In this document: positions 1 to 7,734 of the stretch, piece after piece
Layout of the letters: the number at the start of each line of letters is the position of its first letter
How positions within the stretch are numbered: position 1 is the stretch's first letter
DNA from: Acidobacteriota bacterium
Lineage (GTDB): Bacteria > Acidobacteriota > Blastocatellia > Pyrinomonadales > Pyrinomonadaceae
Direction of reading: 5' to 3'
Length of the DNA: 64,000 bases
NCBI GenBank assembly: GCA_016716435.1
Contig: JADJWI010000008.1
Coordinates: forward strand, 62,001 to 126,000
Translations under genes and position numbers: made by a program
Notes under the pieces: model-generated
What the model was told of the DNA's origin: nothing
Databases searched by the model: none
The model's input: the letters and a program-made list of their open reading frames with translations, nothing else

Positions 1-1902
1 GAGCCGAACCATCGCTCGCTCGTCGTCGAAGAGAAACTCTGCAAGTGCCCGAGCGGTTTCGGTCTTGCCGACGCCCGTTGGGCCAAGGAAAATGAACGAA
101 CCAACCGGCCGGTTCGGATCTTGCAAACCAGCTCTCGCACGTCGAACCGCATTTGCGACCGCAGCTAGAGCCTCGTCCTGTCCAATTACCCGATTCCGCA
201 GATTGTCCTCCATCGAGACGAGCTTTTGCATCTCGCTCTGGAGCATCTTTGTGACCGGCACACCGGTCCACTTTGCAACAACTTCGGCTACGTCTTCTTC
301 ATCAACTTCTTCTTTCAGGAAAACGCCATCGGTCTGCAGTTCCTCAAGTCGAGCCTGTTCCACTTCGAGAAGCTTCTCAATCTCGGGAATTCGGCCATAC
401 TGAAGCTCCGCGGCCTTATTGAGGTCGCCGGCCTGCCGGGCCTGCTCAAGCTCGAGCTTTGCTTCCTCAAGCTGCCCTTTGCCCGTCCGCATCTTCTCGA
501 TCTCTTCTTTTTCAGACTGCCACTTGGCCTTCATCGCGGATGAACGCTCTTTCAGATCAGCGATACGCTTTTCGATATCGTCGAGCCGTTCCTTCGACTT
601 CTCGTCCGTTTCTCGGCTGAGTGCCTGGCGTTCTATCTCGAGCTGTAATATCTCGCGCTCGAGCTCATCGATCTCCTGCGGAAGCGAATCGATCTCAATG
701 CGGATCCGCGAGGCTGCCTCGTCGATCAGGTCGATGGCTTTATCCGGAAGGAATCGGTCCGTGATGTACCGATTCGAAAGCATCGCAGCCGCAACGATAG
801 CGGCATCTTTGATGCGAACTCCGTGGTGGACCTCGTATCGTTCTTTCAAACCTCTGAGAATCGCGATCGTATCCTCCACATTCGGTTCGCCGATGTAAAC
901 CTGTTGAAAGCGCCGTTCGAGTGCCTTATCTTTCTCGATATACTTCTGATACTCGTTGAGAGTTGTCGCGCCGACCGCGCGCAAAGTGCCGCGTGCAAGC
1001 GCCGGTTTAAGCATGTTCGAAGCATCAATTGCGCCCTCAGACGCGCCGGCACCGACGAGTGTGTGCAGTTCGTCGATAAACAGAATTATCTGGCCCTCGG
1101 CTTTCTCGATCTCCTTAAGTACAGCCTTGAGGCGATCCTCAAATTCACCGCGATACTTGGCTCCGGCGAGCATCGCTCCAAGATCGAGCGAGACAAGCCG
1201 CTTGTTCTTAAGCGTTTCCGGAACGTCACCCGAAACGATCCGCTGAGCAAGCCCCTCGACGATCGCAGTTTTGCCAACCCCGGGTTCGCCGATCAGCACC
1301 GGGTTGTTTTTTGTCCGCCGCGAAAGTATCTGGATGGTGCGGCGTATTTCATCGTCACGTCCGATCACGGGATCAAGCTTGCCTTTACGGGCACGCTCGG
1401 TCAGGTCCTGAGCGTATTTCTCAAGCGCCTGAAAATTCTCTTCCGCATTCTGCTCGGTGATCCGCGATCCGCCGCGCATGTCCGTGATCACCTTTTCAAG
1501 ATCTTCGCGGGTCACGCCGTTCGCGCGAAGAATTCTTCCCGCGTCGCCGTCCTTTTCCGAGGCTATCGATAACAGAAGATGCTCGGTCGAAACGTATTCG
1601 TCCTGCATTTTCTCGGCCTCTTTCTGGACCTCTTGAAACAGTGTATTCGTGCGCGAACTGAAATACTGTTGTCCGCCCGTGACCTTGGGCAGCTTGGCGA
1701 TCGAGGCAAGAAGTTCAGTCGAAATGGCGACCGTATTTGCGCCGATCTTCCCGAGTATCGGCTTGAGTACACCTTCTTTTTGCTCAAGCATTGCAACAAG
1801 GATATGCTCGGGCTCGACCTGTTGGTTCTGCTCTTTTTCCGCAACCCCTATTGCTGCCTGGACGGCCTCTTGGCCGCGGATCGTAAATCTATCGAATCTC
1901 AT
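1..1902 (-). CDS. clpB: ATP-dependent disaggregase ClpB, C-terminal part outside the window
   Basis: Hsp100 disaggregase that extracts polypeptides from aggregates together with DnaK/DnaJ/GrpE in the cytoplasm. Read on the minus strand from the ATG at 1902, 634 codons lie in the window and the frame is still open at base 1. Visible in order: the N-terminal Clp repeat domain (residues 1 to about 145, starting MRFDRFTIRGQEAV), the first Walker A GEPGVGKT near residue 205, the Walker B region with FIDELH, a long charged coiled-coil M-domain at about 400-530 that separates ClpB from ClpA/ClpC, and the second Walker A GPTGVGKT near 610. It lies downstream of hsp20 on the same strand, separated by a strong hairpin. 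Roughly the last 230 residues of a usual 860-residue ClpB are missing only because the window ends. Confidence 0.97.
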   Translation of the reverse strand, partial: MRFDRFTIRGQEAVQAAIGVAEKEQNQQVEPEHILVAMLEQKEGVLKPILGKIGANTVAISTELLASIAKLPKVTGGQQYFSSRTNTLFQEVQKEAEKMQDEYVSTEHLLLSIASEKDGDAGRILRANGVTREDLEKVITDMRGGSRITEQNAEENFQALEKYAQDLTERARKGKLDPVIGRDDEIRRTIQILSRRTKNNPVLIGEPGVGKTAIVEGLAQRIVSGDVPETLKNKRLVSLDLGAMLAGAKYRGEFEDRLKAVLKEIEKAEGQIILFIDELHTLVGAGASEGAIDASNMLKPALARGTLRAVGATTLNEYQKYIEKDKALERRFQQVYIGEPNVEDTIAILRGLKERYEVHHGVRIKDAAIVAAAMLSNRYITDRFLPDKAIDLIDEAASRIRIEIDSLPQEIDELEREILQLEIERQALSRETDEKSKERLDDIEKRIADLKERSSAMKAKWQSEKEEIEKMRTGKGQLEEAKLELEQARQAGDLNKAAELQYGRIPEIEKLLEVEQARLEELQTDGVFLKEEVDEEDVAEVVAKWTGVPVTKMLQSEMQKLVSMEDNLRNRVIGQDEALAAVANAVRRARAGLQDPNRPVGSFIFLGPTGVGKTETARALAEFLFDDERAMVRL

Positions 1903-1928
1903 GGTGATATTTTATCCTAAACATCGAA

Positions 1929-1965
1929 CGACGCAGAGGACATCTTGTTCAGATCCTCTGCGTCG
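1929..1965 (-). promoter_or_regulatory. 12-bp perfect hairpin between hsp20 and clpB
   Basis: Positions 1929-1940 (CGACGCAGAGGA) and 1954-1965 (TCCTCTGCGTCG) are perfect inverted repeats around a 13-base loop. In the minus-strand transcript the hairpin follows the hsp20 stop and precedes the clpB start by about 26 bases. No good U-run follows it, so an attenuator or RNA-stabilising element is as likely as a terminator. Confidence 0.6.
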
Positions 1966-1992
1966 AATCTAATGTCCCAACTTCACTAATGC

Positions 1993-2484
1993 TTACGCAG
2001 TTGCTGACTTACTTTCTGCTTCGATCGCCTTTGCGTCATTGCCGGAAGCTGTGATCTCGATCTTCCGCGCCTTCGTCTCTTCTCTCTTCGGAAGAGCGAC
2101 GCGAAGAACGCCGTTCTCGAAATCAGCGGTTGCTCCTTCGGCAGTGATCGTCTGCGGAAGTGTAAATTGCCTCGTGAACGATCCGTAAGCGCGTTCAACC
2201 CGGTGGTAATTATCGCCCTCGGTCTTCTTTTCAAACTTGCGTTCGCCCTTGAGCGTGAGCACGTTGTTTTCGACCGAAACCTCAAAATCCTCGCGATTCA
2301 TTCCGGGAAGCTCGGCTTCCACAATAAGCCTGTTTTCGTCCTCGTAAATATCCACGTTCGGGCTCCAGGCGCCACGAGCAAACTCGCCACGATCGGCCGA
2401 AGCAGGTACCGCCGTGAAAAGCCGGTTCATCTCGTCGTTAAGGGTCCGAAGTTCGCGAAATGGGTCAAATTTGATCATCGTCAT
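1993..2484 (-). CDS. Small heat shock protein, Hsp20/alpha-crystallin family
   Basis: Holdase chaperone that binds unfolding proteins until the DnaK and ClpB machinery refolds them. The protein has 163 residues: an N-terminal arm (KFDPFRELRTLNDEMNRLF), an alpha-crystallin domain from about 42 to 135 with DIYEDENRLIVEAELPG and the conserved NGVLRVALPK signature, and a short charged tail. I chose the ATG at 2484 (MTMIKFDP) because a GGAGG Shine-Dalgarno at 2493-2497 lies 8 bases upstream; the longer frame from 2499 would start inside that site. Its own strong promoter is visible upstream and clpB follows on the same strand. Confidence 0.95.
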   Translation of the reverse strand: MTMIKFDPFRELRTLNDEMNRLFTAVPASADRGEFARGAWSPNVDIYEDENRLIVEAELPGMNREDFEVSVENNVLTLKGERKFEKKTEGDNYHRVERAYGSFTRQFTLPQTITAEGATADFENGVLRVALPKREETKARKIEITASGNDAKAIEAESKSATA

Positions 2485-2525
2485 AATCATTTCCTCCAAA
2501 AAGTTACTAGTTGATTGGTCTTAAT

Positions 2526-2541
2526 GACTAAACAATTAGTC
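2526..2541. promoter_or_regulatory. Inverted repeat just downstream of the hsp20 -10 box
   Basis: GACTAA and TTAGTC are perfect 6-bp arms around ACAA. The repeat covers roughly +2 to +17 of the predicted hsp20 transcript, a usual operator position or a 5' leader hairpin. It is neither CIRCE nor an HspR HAIR sequence. No assigned regulator. Confidence 0.45.
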
Positions 2542-2548
2542 TAAGGAC

Positions 2549-2577
2549 ATAATAAAACCTGAGCGTGTAGCTGTCAA
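2549..2577 (-). promoter_or_regulatory. Sigma-70-type promoter of hsp20
   Basis: On the minus strand the -35 box is TTGACA (2572-2577, perfect consensus), followed by a 17-bp spacer and the -10 box TATTAT (2549-2554, one mismatch). Transcription would start near 2542 and run into hsp20. Spacing and box quality make this one of the clearest promoters in the window. Confidence 0.75.
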
Positions 2578-2600
2578 GTCTATTTTTTCACCATCGGCCA

Positions 2601-2621
2601 AAAAATCAAACGATGATTTTT
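2601..2621. repeat. AT-rich 8-bp inverted repeat in the hsp20/permease divergent region
   Basis: AAAAATCA (2601-2608) and TGATTTTT (2614-2621) are perfect arms around AACGA. It lies between the two divergent promoters and could be an operator for either. Function unknown. Confidence 0.4.
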
Positions 2622-2634
2622 GTGCGACGAAAAG

Positions 2635-2664
2635 ATGACACAACCGCCTTTCTTCGGTTATATT
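2635..2664 (+). promoter_or_regulatory. Predicted promoter of the nucleoside uptake/salvage genes
   Basis: The -35 box ATGACA (2635-2640) has one mismatch to TTGACA; an 18-bp spacer leads to the -10 box TATATT (2659-2664). The start would fall near 2671, inside a small palindrome at 2668-2681 (GAACGTTC overlapping GTTC-TT-GAAC), a plausible operator position. The first gene starts at 2739. Confidence 0.5.
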
Positions 2665-2738
2665 TAGGAACGTTCTTGAACAATTGATGAACGGGATCGC
2701 TTGTTTCTCCGCCCTACTTTTCGGATCAGCCGGCGCAT

Positions 2739-3803
2739 ATGAATATTCTCCGTGAGGTCCTTTGGCCGTTACTCGCTGTCGTCCTGGCGTTTATCGTTGG
2801 TGGTGTGATCATTTTGCTTCTCGGCGATGATCCGATCAACGCTTACGCTTGGCTGCTCTCATCTTCGTTCGGATCGATGCGCGACATCGGCTGGACCTTG
2901 CACTATGCCACTCCGCTAATCTTCACCGGGCTGGCGGTCGCGGTCGCATTTCGATGCGGGCTCTTGAACATCGGTGCCGAGGGCCAGCTTTACGTTGCTG
3001 CGTTCGCCACCGCCTGGGTCGGAATCAAGCTTGGCGGTACGGTAGTTGGAACTGAAAGTTGGGCGTGGGCGAGTTTGCCGGCTTTTCTTCTGGTACCGCT
3101 GTGTGTTTTGGCAGCCGTTCTGGTTGGCGGATTGTGGGGGGCGATCCCGGGTTACCTAAAGGCCCGTTTCGGTTCGCATGAGGTGATCAACACGATCATG
3201 CTCAACTTCATCGCCATCGCCCTCGTCAGCTACCTGACGCAATATCATTTCAAGAATCCGGGCCCGATCCTAGAAACGCCGCCAATAGGCGAGGCCGCGA
3301 CGATACCGAGGCTGAATGAGTTCTTCGGGTTTCTGTCTCCGGACGTTCCTTTGAACATCGCCTTCTTTCTCGCGCTTCTAATGTGCGTGGTCGTTTATGT
3401 TTTCTTATGGAAAACGAAGTGGGGTTATGAGCTGCGAGCCGTCGGTGAGAATCCATCCGCGGCCGAGTACGGCGGCATTTCACCAAAGAAGCAGATAATT
3501 CTGGCGATGACGATCTCGGGAGCCCTCGCTGGGATGGTTTCGATCGGGGAAGTGATGGGTACGCGTAATAACTACTATCACGATTTTTCCGCTCAGTGGG
3601 GTTTCCTCGGGATTGCTGTCGCACTGCTTGGCCGAAATCATCCGTTAGGCATTCTGATCGCAGCCATCTTCTTTGGTGTGCTGCTTCGCGGGGAGATCTT
3701 TGTTGATGCATTTACCCGCTACGTTTCAAAGGATCTCGGCTTTGTGCTGCAGGCAATAATGATCCTTTTTGTTGCATGCTTTCAGAGGTATACACGGCGG
3801 TAG
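2739..3803 (+). CDS. Nucleoside-type ABC transporter permease (YufP/BmpC-partner family)
   Basis: Inner-membrane permease subunit of a BMP-family ABC importer, a family that takes up nucleosides. The 354-residue protein has about eight or nine hydrophobic segments, the conserved GLAVAVAFRCGLLNIGAEGQ block near residues 66-86 and the coupling-type block ELRAVGENPSAAEYGGIS near 230-248, both typical of COG4603 permeases. A second permease follows after 10 bases and a purine nucleoside phosphorylase after that, which supports a nucleoside substrate. No binding protein or ATPase lies beside it; the likely partners are at 59498 and 61321. The start has no good ribosome-binding site, but the hydrophobic N-terminus fits. 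Confidence 0.88.
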   Translation: MNILREVLWPLLAVVLAFIVGGVIILLLGDDPINAYAWLLSSSFGSMRDIGWTLHYATPLIFTGLAVAVAFRCGLLNIGAEGQLYVAAFATAWVGIKLGGTVVGTESWAWASLPAFLLVPLCVLAAVLVGGLWGAIPGYLKARFGSHEVINTIMLNFIAIALVSYLTQYHFKNPGPILETPPIGEAATIPRLNEFFGFLSPDVPLNIAFFLALLMCVVVYVFLWKTKWGYELRAVGENPSAAEYGGISPKKQIILAMTISGALAGMVSIGEVMGTRNNYYHDFSAQWGFLGIAVALLGRNHPLGILIAAIFFGVLLRGEIFVDAFTRYVSKDLGFVLQAIMILFVACFQRYTRR

Positions 3804-3813
3804 GACTTGAGAT

Positions 3814-4725
3814 ATGCAGGATATCCTAAACTGGGGCTTCTTACTCTCGGGATTAACGGCTGCGACCCCGCTGATCTTCGCGGCATTGGGCGGGCTCTTT
3901 TCTGAGCGATCCGGCGTGATAAACATCGCCCTTGAAGGGCTTCTTCTATCGGGTGCCTTTACCGCGGCCGTCGTAACGTTTCAGACCGGCAATCCATATC
4001 TCGGCTTGCTCTGCGGCATCGGGGCGGGGATCGTCACTGCGGCGGTCTATGCCATTGCGGTGCTCGAGTTCGAGGCCGATCAGGTCGTCGCCGGGATGGC
4101 TATCAACTTTCTGATGCTGGGGCTTCCCGCGTTGATAAGCGGCGTCATCTACGATTCGACCGGGTCGACACCGCAGATCGACAAAGCCCAAAAGATACCC
4201 GTGATCCTCGGCGGACTTTCGTCCGCGACGATCCTTGCCTTTTTCACGGTCGCCCTCGCATGGTACGCAATGTACAAGACGCCTTTCGGACTTCGACTTA
4301 GGGCGGTTGGCGAGAACCCGGAAGCGGCTGATGCGGCGGGGATCAATGTGAAGGGGCTTCGCTATTTGGCGATCATTATCTCGGGCGTTCTTGCGGCGAC
4401 CGGCGGAGCATTTCTTTCGACCGGCCAATCTTCACTCTTCACGCGCGGGATGTCCGCCGGACGTGGGTTCATCGCACTTGCCGCATTGATCCTGGCGAAA
4501 TGGAAGCCGGTGCCGGTTCTCTTCGCATGCTTGTTCTTTGGTTTTACTGAGGCGCTGACCATCCAGATCCAGGGTGCTTCGTGGGCGAAGATCAATGGCG
4601 ATCCGATACCGGTGCAGTTCATCGAAATGATCCCTTATGTGCTGACGATAATTGTTCTCGCCGGGTTCATTGGTTTGAGCCGAGCTCCGAAGGCCCTCGG
4701 GCAGCCGTACAGGAAAGAGAAATAG
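3814..4725 (+). CDS. Nucleoside-type ABC transporter permease (YufQ family)
   Basis: Second membrane subunit of the same importer (COG1079 type). The protein has 303 residues and about eight membrane segments. Diagnostic blocks are FSERSGVINIALEGLLL near 30-46 and GLRLRAVGENPEAADAAGI near 160-178, which mirror blocks in the preceding permease and probably contact the ATPase. The 10-base spacing to the upstream permease and 20-base spacing to punA indicate one operon. Family membership is clear; the nucleoside substrate is inferred from neighbours. Confidence 0.88.
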   Translation: MQDILNWGFLLSGLTAATPLIFAALGGLFSERSGVINIALEGLLLSGAFTAAVVTFQTGNPYLGLLCGIGAGIVTAAVYAIAVLEFEADQVVAGMAINFLMLGLPALISGVIYDSTGSTPQIDKAQKIPVILGGLSSATILAFFTVALAWYAMYKTPFGLRLRAVGENPEAADAAGINVKGLRYLAIIISGVLAATGGAFLSTGQSSLFTRGMSAGRGFIALAALILAKWKPVPVLFACLFFGFTEALTIQIQGASWAKINGDPIPVQFIEMIPYVLTIIVLAGFIGLSRAPKALGQPYRKEK

Positions 4726-4745
4726 CAGGGCAATCGTAGAACAAG

Positions 4746-5600
4746 ATGACATTTGAGAATGCGGCCGAGGCCGCCGAATATATTGGGCAGAAGACCAGCC
4801 TCCGGCCGCGGGTCGCTATCGTCCTCGGGAGCGGGCTGGGGGCTTTTGCTGACGAACTCGATGAGGCCGTGGCGATCCCTTACGAGGAAATACCGCATTT
4901 TGTCCGATCGACCGTTGAAGGGCACGCCGGCCGATTGGTCATCGGGAAATGTGGAGACGTTCCGCTCGTGGTCCAACAAGGACGGTTTCACTTCTACGAA
5001 GGATATTCGATGGAGCAGGTGATGTTCCCGGTGCGGGTTTTCGGTCGGATGGGTATTGGCACAGTTGTCCTTACGAACGCTGCAGGAAGCCTCAAGGCAG
5101 GAATGCGGCCGGGCGATCTGATGCTGATCGCGGACCATATAAATATGATGGGCGTGAATCCGCTCCGCGGTCCAAATGATGAAAGATTCGGCCCGCGTTT
5201 TCCGGACATGACTCAGGTCTATGACCGCGAGCTTCAGCGAGCCATCGATGAAGAAGCGAACGCAATCGCGAGAGAAAGGCTTGAAACAGGAAGGGAAAAG
5301 GCGTTGACTGATTTCCTGCATCGTGGAACTTATTGCGCACTTTCAGGCCCGACCTACGAGACGCCGGCCGAGATTCGGCTGTTCCGTACGCTTGGAGCCG
5401 ATGCCGTCGGGATGTCAACGGTTCCGGAGGCTATCGCTGCTCGCCATCAGGGCATTCGCGTCGCCGGCATTTCGTGTATCACAAATTTCGCGGCCGGAAT
5501 GACCGACGATGTCATACATCATGGTGAGGTGATGGAAGTCGGCGCGCGTGTTTCCGAGGTCTTCAAAGAATTGCTACGTCAGGTGGTCAAGCGCATATGA
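4746..5600 (+). CDS. punA: Purine nucleoside phosphorylase (trimeric PNP class)
   Basis: Cleaves purine (deoxy)nucleosides with phosphate to free base and (deoxy)ribose 1-phosphate in the cytoplasm. The 284-residue length is normal for the trimeric class. Visible motifs are VLGSGLG at 26-32 (phosphate loop), STVEGHAG near 56, QQGRFHFYEG near 77, TNAAGS near 115 and the base-recognition segment SCITNFAAGM near 240. It follows the two permeases and overlaps uridine kinase by four bases (ATGA), so imported nucleosides would meet it directly. A symbol such as deoD would imply the hexameric class, which this is not. Confidence 0.95.
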   Translation: MTFENAAEAAEYIGQKTSLRPRVAIVLGSGLGAFADELDEAVAIPYEEIPHFVRSTVEGHAGRLVIGKCGDVPLVVQQGRFHFYEGYSMEQVMFPVRVFGRMGIGTVVLTNAAGSLKAGMRPGDLMLIADHINMMGVNPLRGPNDERFGPRFPDMTQVYDRELQRAIDEEANAIARERLETGREKALTDFLHRGTYCALSGPTYETPAEIRLFRTLGADAVGMSTVPEAIAARHQGIRVAGISCITNFAAGMTDDVIHHGEVMEVGARVSEVFKELLRQVVKRI

Positions 5601-6223
5601 TCATAGGCATCTGTGGAGGAACGGGCTCGGGCAAGACGACCATCGCGCGAGCGATAGTCGATGCCGTCGGGCGCGAGAACGTGGTGCTGGTCGAACAGGA
5701 CAGCTATTATCGAAACCTTGCGGATATGCCGCTCGATGAACGGCATCAGGCGAACTTCGATCATCCGGATTCGATCGACAGCGACATGCTGGTCCATCAC
5801 CTCGTCCGGCTGAAGCAGGGGCTTGTAGTTGAAATGCCGTTGTACGACTTCAAGACCCACACACGCAGCGACGAGATAGAGACGATCAGGCCCAAGCCGG
5901 TAGTTATTGTCGAGGGGATCCTTATCTTCGCAGAACCGCGAGTTTTGGACCTGCTCGATATGCGGGTGTATGTTGATACCCCGGACGACATCCGGTTCAT
6001 TCGCCGACTGCGGCGCGACATTGCCGAACGCGGGCGGACGGTCGATTCTGTGATCGACCAATATTATCGCACGGTTCGGCCGATGCATTTTGAATTTGTC
6101 GAGCCATCGAAACGGCATGCGGACGTCATCCTACCGGAAGGCTCGAATACCGGGATCAGCATCGAACTGCTGTGCAGTTTGGTGCGCGAAAAGCTTGTCA
6201 AGGAAGTGGCCGCGCAGAGCTAA
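5597..6223 (+). CDS. udk: Uridine kinase
   Basis: Phosphorylates uridine and cytidine to the monophosphates using a nucleoside triphosphate. The 208-residue protein starts MIIGICGGTGSGKT, with the P-loop at residues 7-14, followed by EQDSYYRNLADM, the substrate region NFDHPDSID, and the lid-side block IRFIRRLRRDIAERGRT near 134-150, all standard for bacterial Udk. The ATG overlaps the punA stop (ATGA), suggesting translational coupling inside the salvage operon. Confidence 0.95.
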   Translation: MIIGICGGTGSGKTTIARAIVDAVGRENVVLVEQDSYYRNLADMPLDERHQANFDHPDSIDSDMLVHHLVRLKQGLVVEMPLYDFKTHTRSDEIETIRPKPVVIVEGILIFAEPRVLDLLDMRVYVDTPDDIRFIRRLRRDIAERGRTVDSVIDQYYRTVRPMHFEFVEPSKRHADVILPEGSNTGISIELLCSLVREKLVKEVAAQS

Positions 6224-6273
6224 GGGATAGTTAGTTTTCGAATTGGCAAGTGGAATCCGAACAGGCGTTTATT

Positions 6274-6672
6274 ATGAAGCACACGAAAGAGGAACTTATC
6301 GCGGCGGCAGCGGATGTGAGAACTCGTGCTTTCGCGCCTTATTCAAATTTCAGGGTCGGGGCCGCTGTCGAAACCGAAGGCGGTGAGATCTACACCGGGT
6401 GCAACGTAGAATCAGCCAGCTACGGCCTGACGATGTGCGCGGAGCGTGTGGCGATCTTTTCAGCGGTCGCGGCCGGTCATAAACGCATCAAACGGATCTC
6501 GGTCGTGGCAGAAAGCGACGAACTGACGGCACCATGCGGAGCCTGTCGGCAAGTGATCTGGGAATTCGGCGGCGACATTCCGGTGACATTATCCAACCTC
6601 AATGGCAAGACCGAAACTATCCAGATGAGCGAACTTCTTCCGAAGGCCTTTGATTCGACATTTTTGAAATGA
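6274..6672 (+). CDS. cdd: Cytidine deaminase
   Basis: Zinc enzyme converting cytidine and deoxycytidine to uridine and deoxyuridine. The 132-residue length matches the small tetrameric class. The active site is visible as CAE at 55-57 (C55 zinc ligand, E57 proton shuttle) and PCGAC at 87-91 (C88 and C91 zinc ligands); APYSNFRVGAA at 21-31 is the nucleoside-binding block. I prefer the ATG at 6274 over a GTG at 6250, because family members start just before this point. It shares an ATGA overlap with the lipoprotein gene downstream. Confidence 0.95.
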   Translation: MKHTKEELIAAAADVRTRAFAPYSNFRVGAAVETEGGEIYTGCNVESASYGLTMCAERVAIFSAVAAGHKRIKRISVVAESDELTAPCGACRQVIWEFGGDIPVTLSNLNGKTETIQMSELLPKAFDSTFLK

Positions 6673-7124
6673 AGACAATTTGCGTGACTTTTCTTTTGGC
6701 CTTTTTTGTCTCTTCTTGTATTTCTCTTAACAGCGATGCGAGTTTCGACGAAGTTTCGAGAGTTCCATCGCCTGACGGACAGGTTGACGCTCTGCTCGTC
6801 GAAACAAATGGCGGAGCGACAACGTCGTTCGGGTATTCCGTGTTTGTCGTTCCAAAAGGGGTCAGGCTTAAATCCCGAGACGATAAATATATTGTGGCTA
6901 CTTTGTACGGGGCAGTAAGAAGCAAAAGTGCCTATGGCGCGAATCTAAATTGGCCAGCCCGAGACCGTTTATCGATCGAATATCTTGATGCTAAGTCAGC
7001 CAAAGTTCTAAATTCCCGGATCATTTTCGCCGACTACCATGTCAGCGTTGAGCTCAATAAAGGCATCGAGGATAGCTCCGCGCCAGCGGGTGGAATGCTT
7101 TATAATCTAGAAAAACAAAAATAA
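6669..7124 (+). CDS. Small putative lipoprotein of unknown function
   Basis: A 151-residue exported protein with a signal peptide ending in the lipobox FVSSC (acylated Cys near residue 17). The mature part has a segment VPSPDGQVDALLVETNGG and no domain I recognise. It overlaps the cdd stop by four bases, so it is read with the salvage genes. Its base composition looks AT-richer than cdd and the amidohydrolase, as do the next two genes, suggesting a joint insertion. Its function is unknown and a link to nucleoside use is speculative. Confidence 0.7.
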   Translation: MKTICVTFLLAFFVSSCISLNSDASFDEVSRVPSPDGQVDALLVETNGGATTSFGYSVFVVPKGVRLKSRDDKYIVATLYGAVRSKSAYGANLNWPARDRLSIEYLDAKSAKVLNSRIIFADYHVSVELNKGIEDSSAPAGGMLYNLEKQK

Positions 7125-7337
7125 ATGCATGAACGCAAAGACATACCCGAATTAAGGTTGGACCGGTCAAAAATTAATGTCGTAGGGGAATTTGACGATT
7201 CGGACGAGATCGAGCATTGGAAAGGCACGAGCGTGAAAGAGAGGCTCCAGCATATGGAAAGGCTGCGGCGATTAAATTATGGAGTTCGAGCTACCGAAAG
7301 ACTTCAAAGAGTTATTCGAATTATTAAATACGAATAG
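7125..7337 (+). CDS. Small protein paired with a nucleotidyltransferase
   Basis: A 70-residue charged protein that starts directly after the lipoprotein stop. Its C-terminal half (ERLQHMERLRRLNYGVRATERLQRVIRI) resembles short proteins that commonly precede minimal nucleotidyltransferase genes. It overlaps the next gene by 59 bases, typical of a co-translated pair. An antitoxin-like role would fit the arrangement, but nothing in the sequence proves it. No DNA-binding motif is obvious. Confidence 0.6.
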   Translation: MHERKDIPELRLDRSKINVVGEFDDSDEIEHWKGTSVKERLQHMERLRRLNYGVRATERLQRVIRIIKYE

Positions 7338-7731
7338 CGTTCGATACCTCTTGATTGGCGGATATGCGGTCGGGATTCACGGCTACACGCGAGCAACGAA
7401 CGATCTCGATATATTTGTTGCTGACGATGAACAAAACACTCAGAACTTGAGACGCTCCCTGATCTCATTTGGTTTTGGCGAGGCAAGCCTTGGTGATGAT
7501 ATTTTTCCGGACAAGCGGTGCATTATCGAAATGGGTGTCGAGCCTATGAAGATCCAGATAATGAACTTTGCGGACGGCATTGAGTTTGAAACTGCTTATG
7601 CGAACCGCATCGAGACAGACGTAGAAGATATTGCCATCTCGACCATAGATAAACCCGACCTCATTAAAAACAAGATTACGAGCGGACGTCTCAAGGACCT
7701 TGCTGATGTGGAACGTTTGGAGAAAATGTAA
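7279..7731 (+). CDS. Nucleotidyltransferase-fold protein (DUF6036/AbiEii-like)
   Basis: A 150-residue protein with the polymerase-beta-like nucleotidyltransferase signature: the helix block YLLIGGYAVGIHGY at 23-36, then ATNDLDIFV with the two metal-binding aspartates near 42-44, and a third acidic strand further on. The C-terminal DLIKNKITSGRLKDLADVERL is typical of the family, where R-KDL-D contacts substrate. Such proteins occur as toxins of AbiE-like modules or as stand-alone enzymes. Here it overlaps a small partner gene and sits inside a nucleoside salvage operon. The family call is firm; the toxin role is inference. Confidence 0.75.
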   Translation: MEFELPKDFKELFELLNTNSVRYLLIGGYAVGIHGYTRATNDLDIFVADDEQNTQNLRRSLISFGFGEASLGDDIFPDKRCIIEMGVEPMKIQIMNFADGIEFETAYANRIETDVEDIAISTIDKPDLIKNKITSGRLKDLADVERLEKM

Positions 7732-7734
7732 GCA

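Noticed and set aside
7100..7112. TATAAT at about 7101-7106 as a promoter for the small-protein/nucleotidyltransferase pair
   Set aside because: It lies inside the lipoprotein coding end and no -35 box at proper spacing is convincing.
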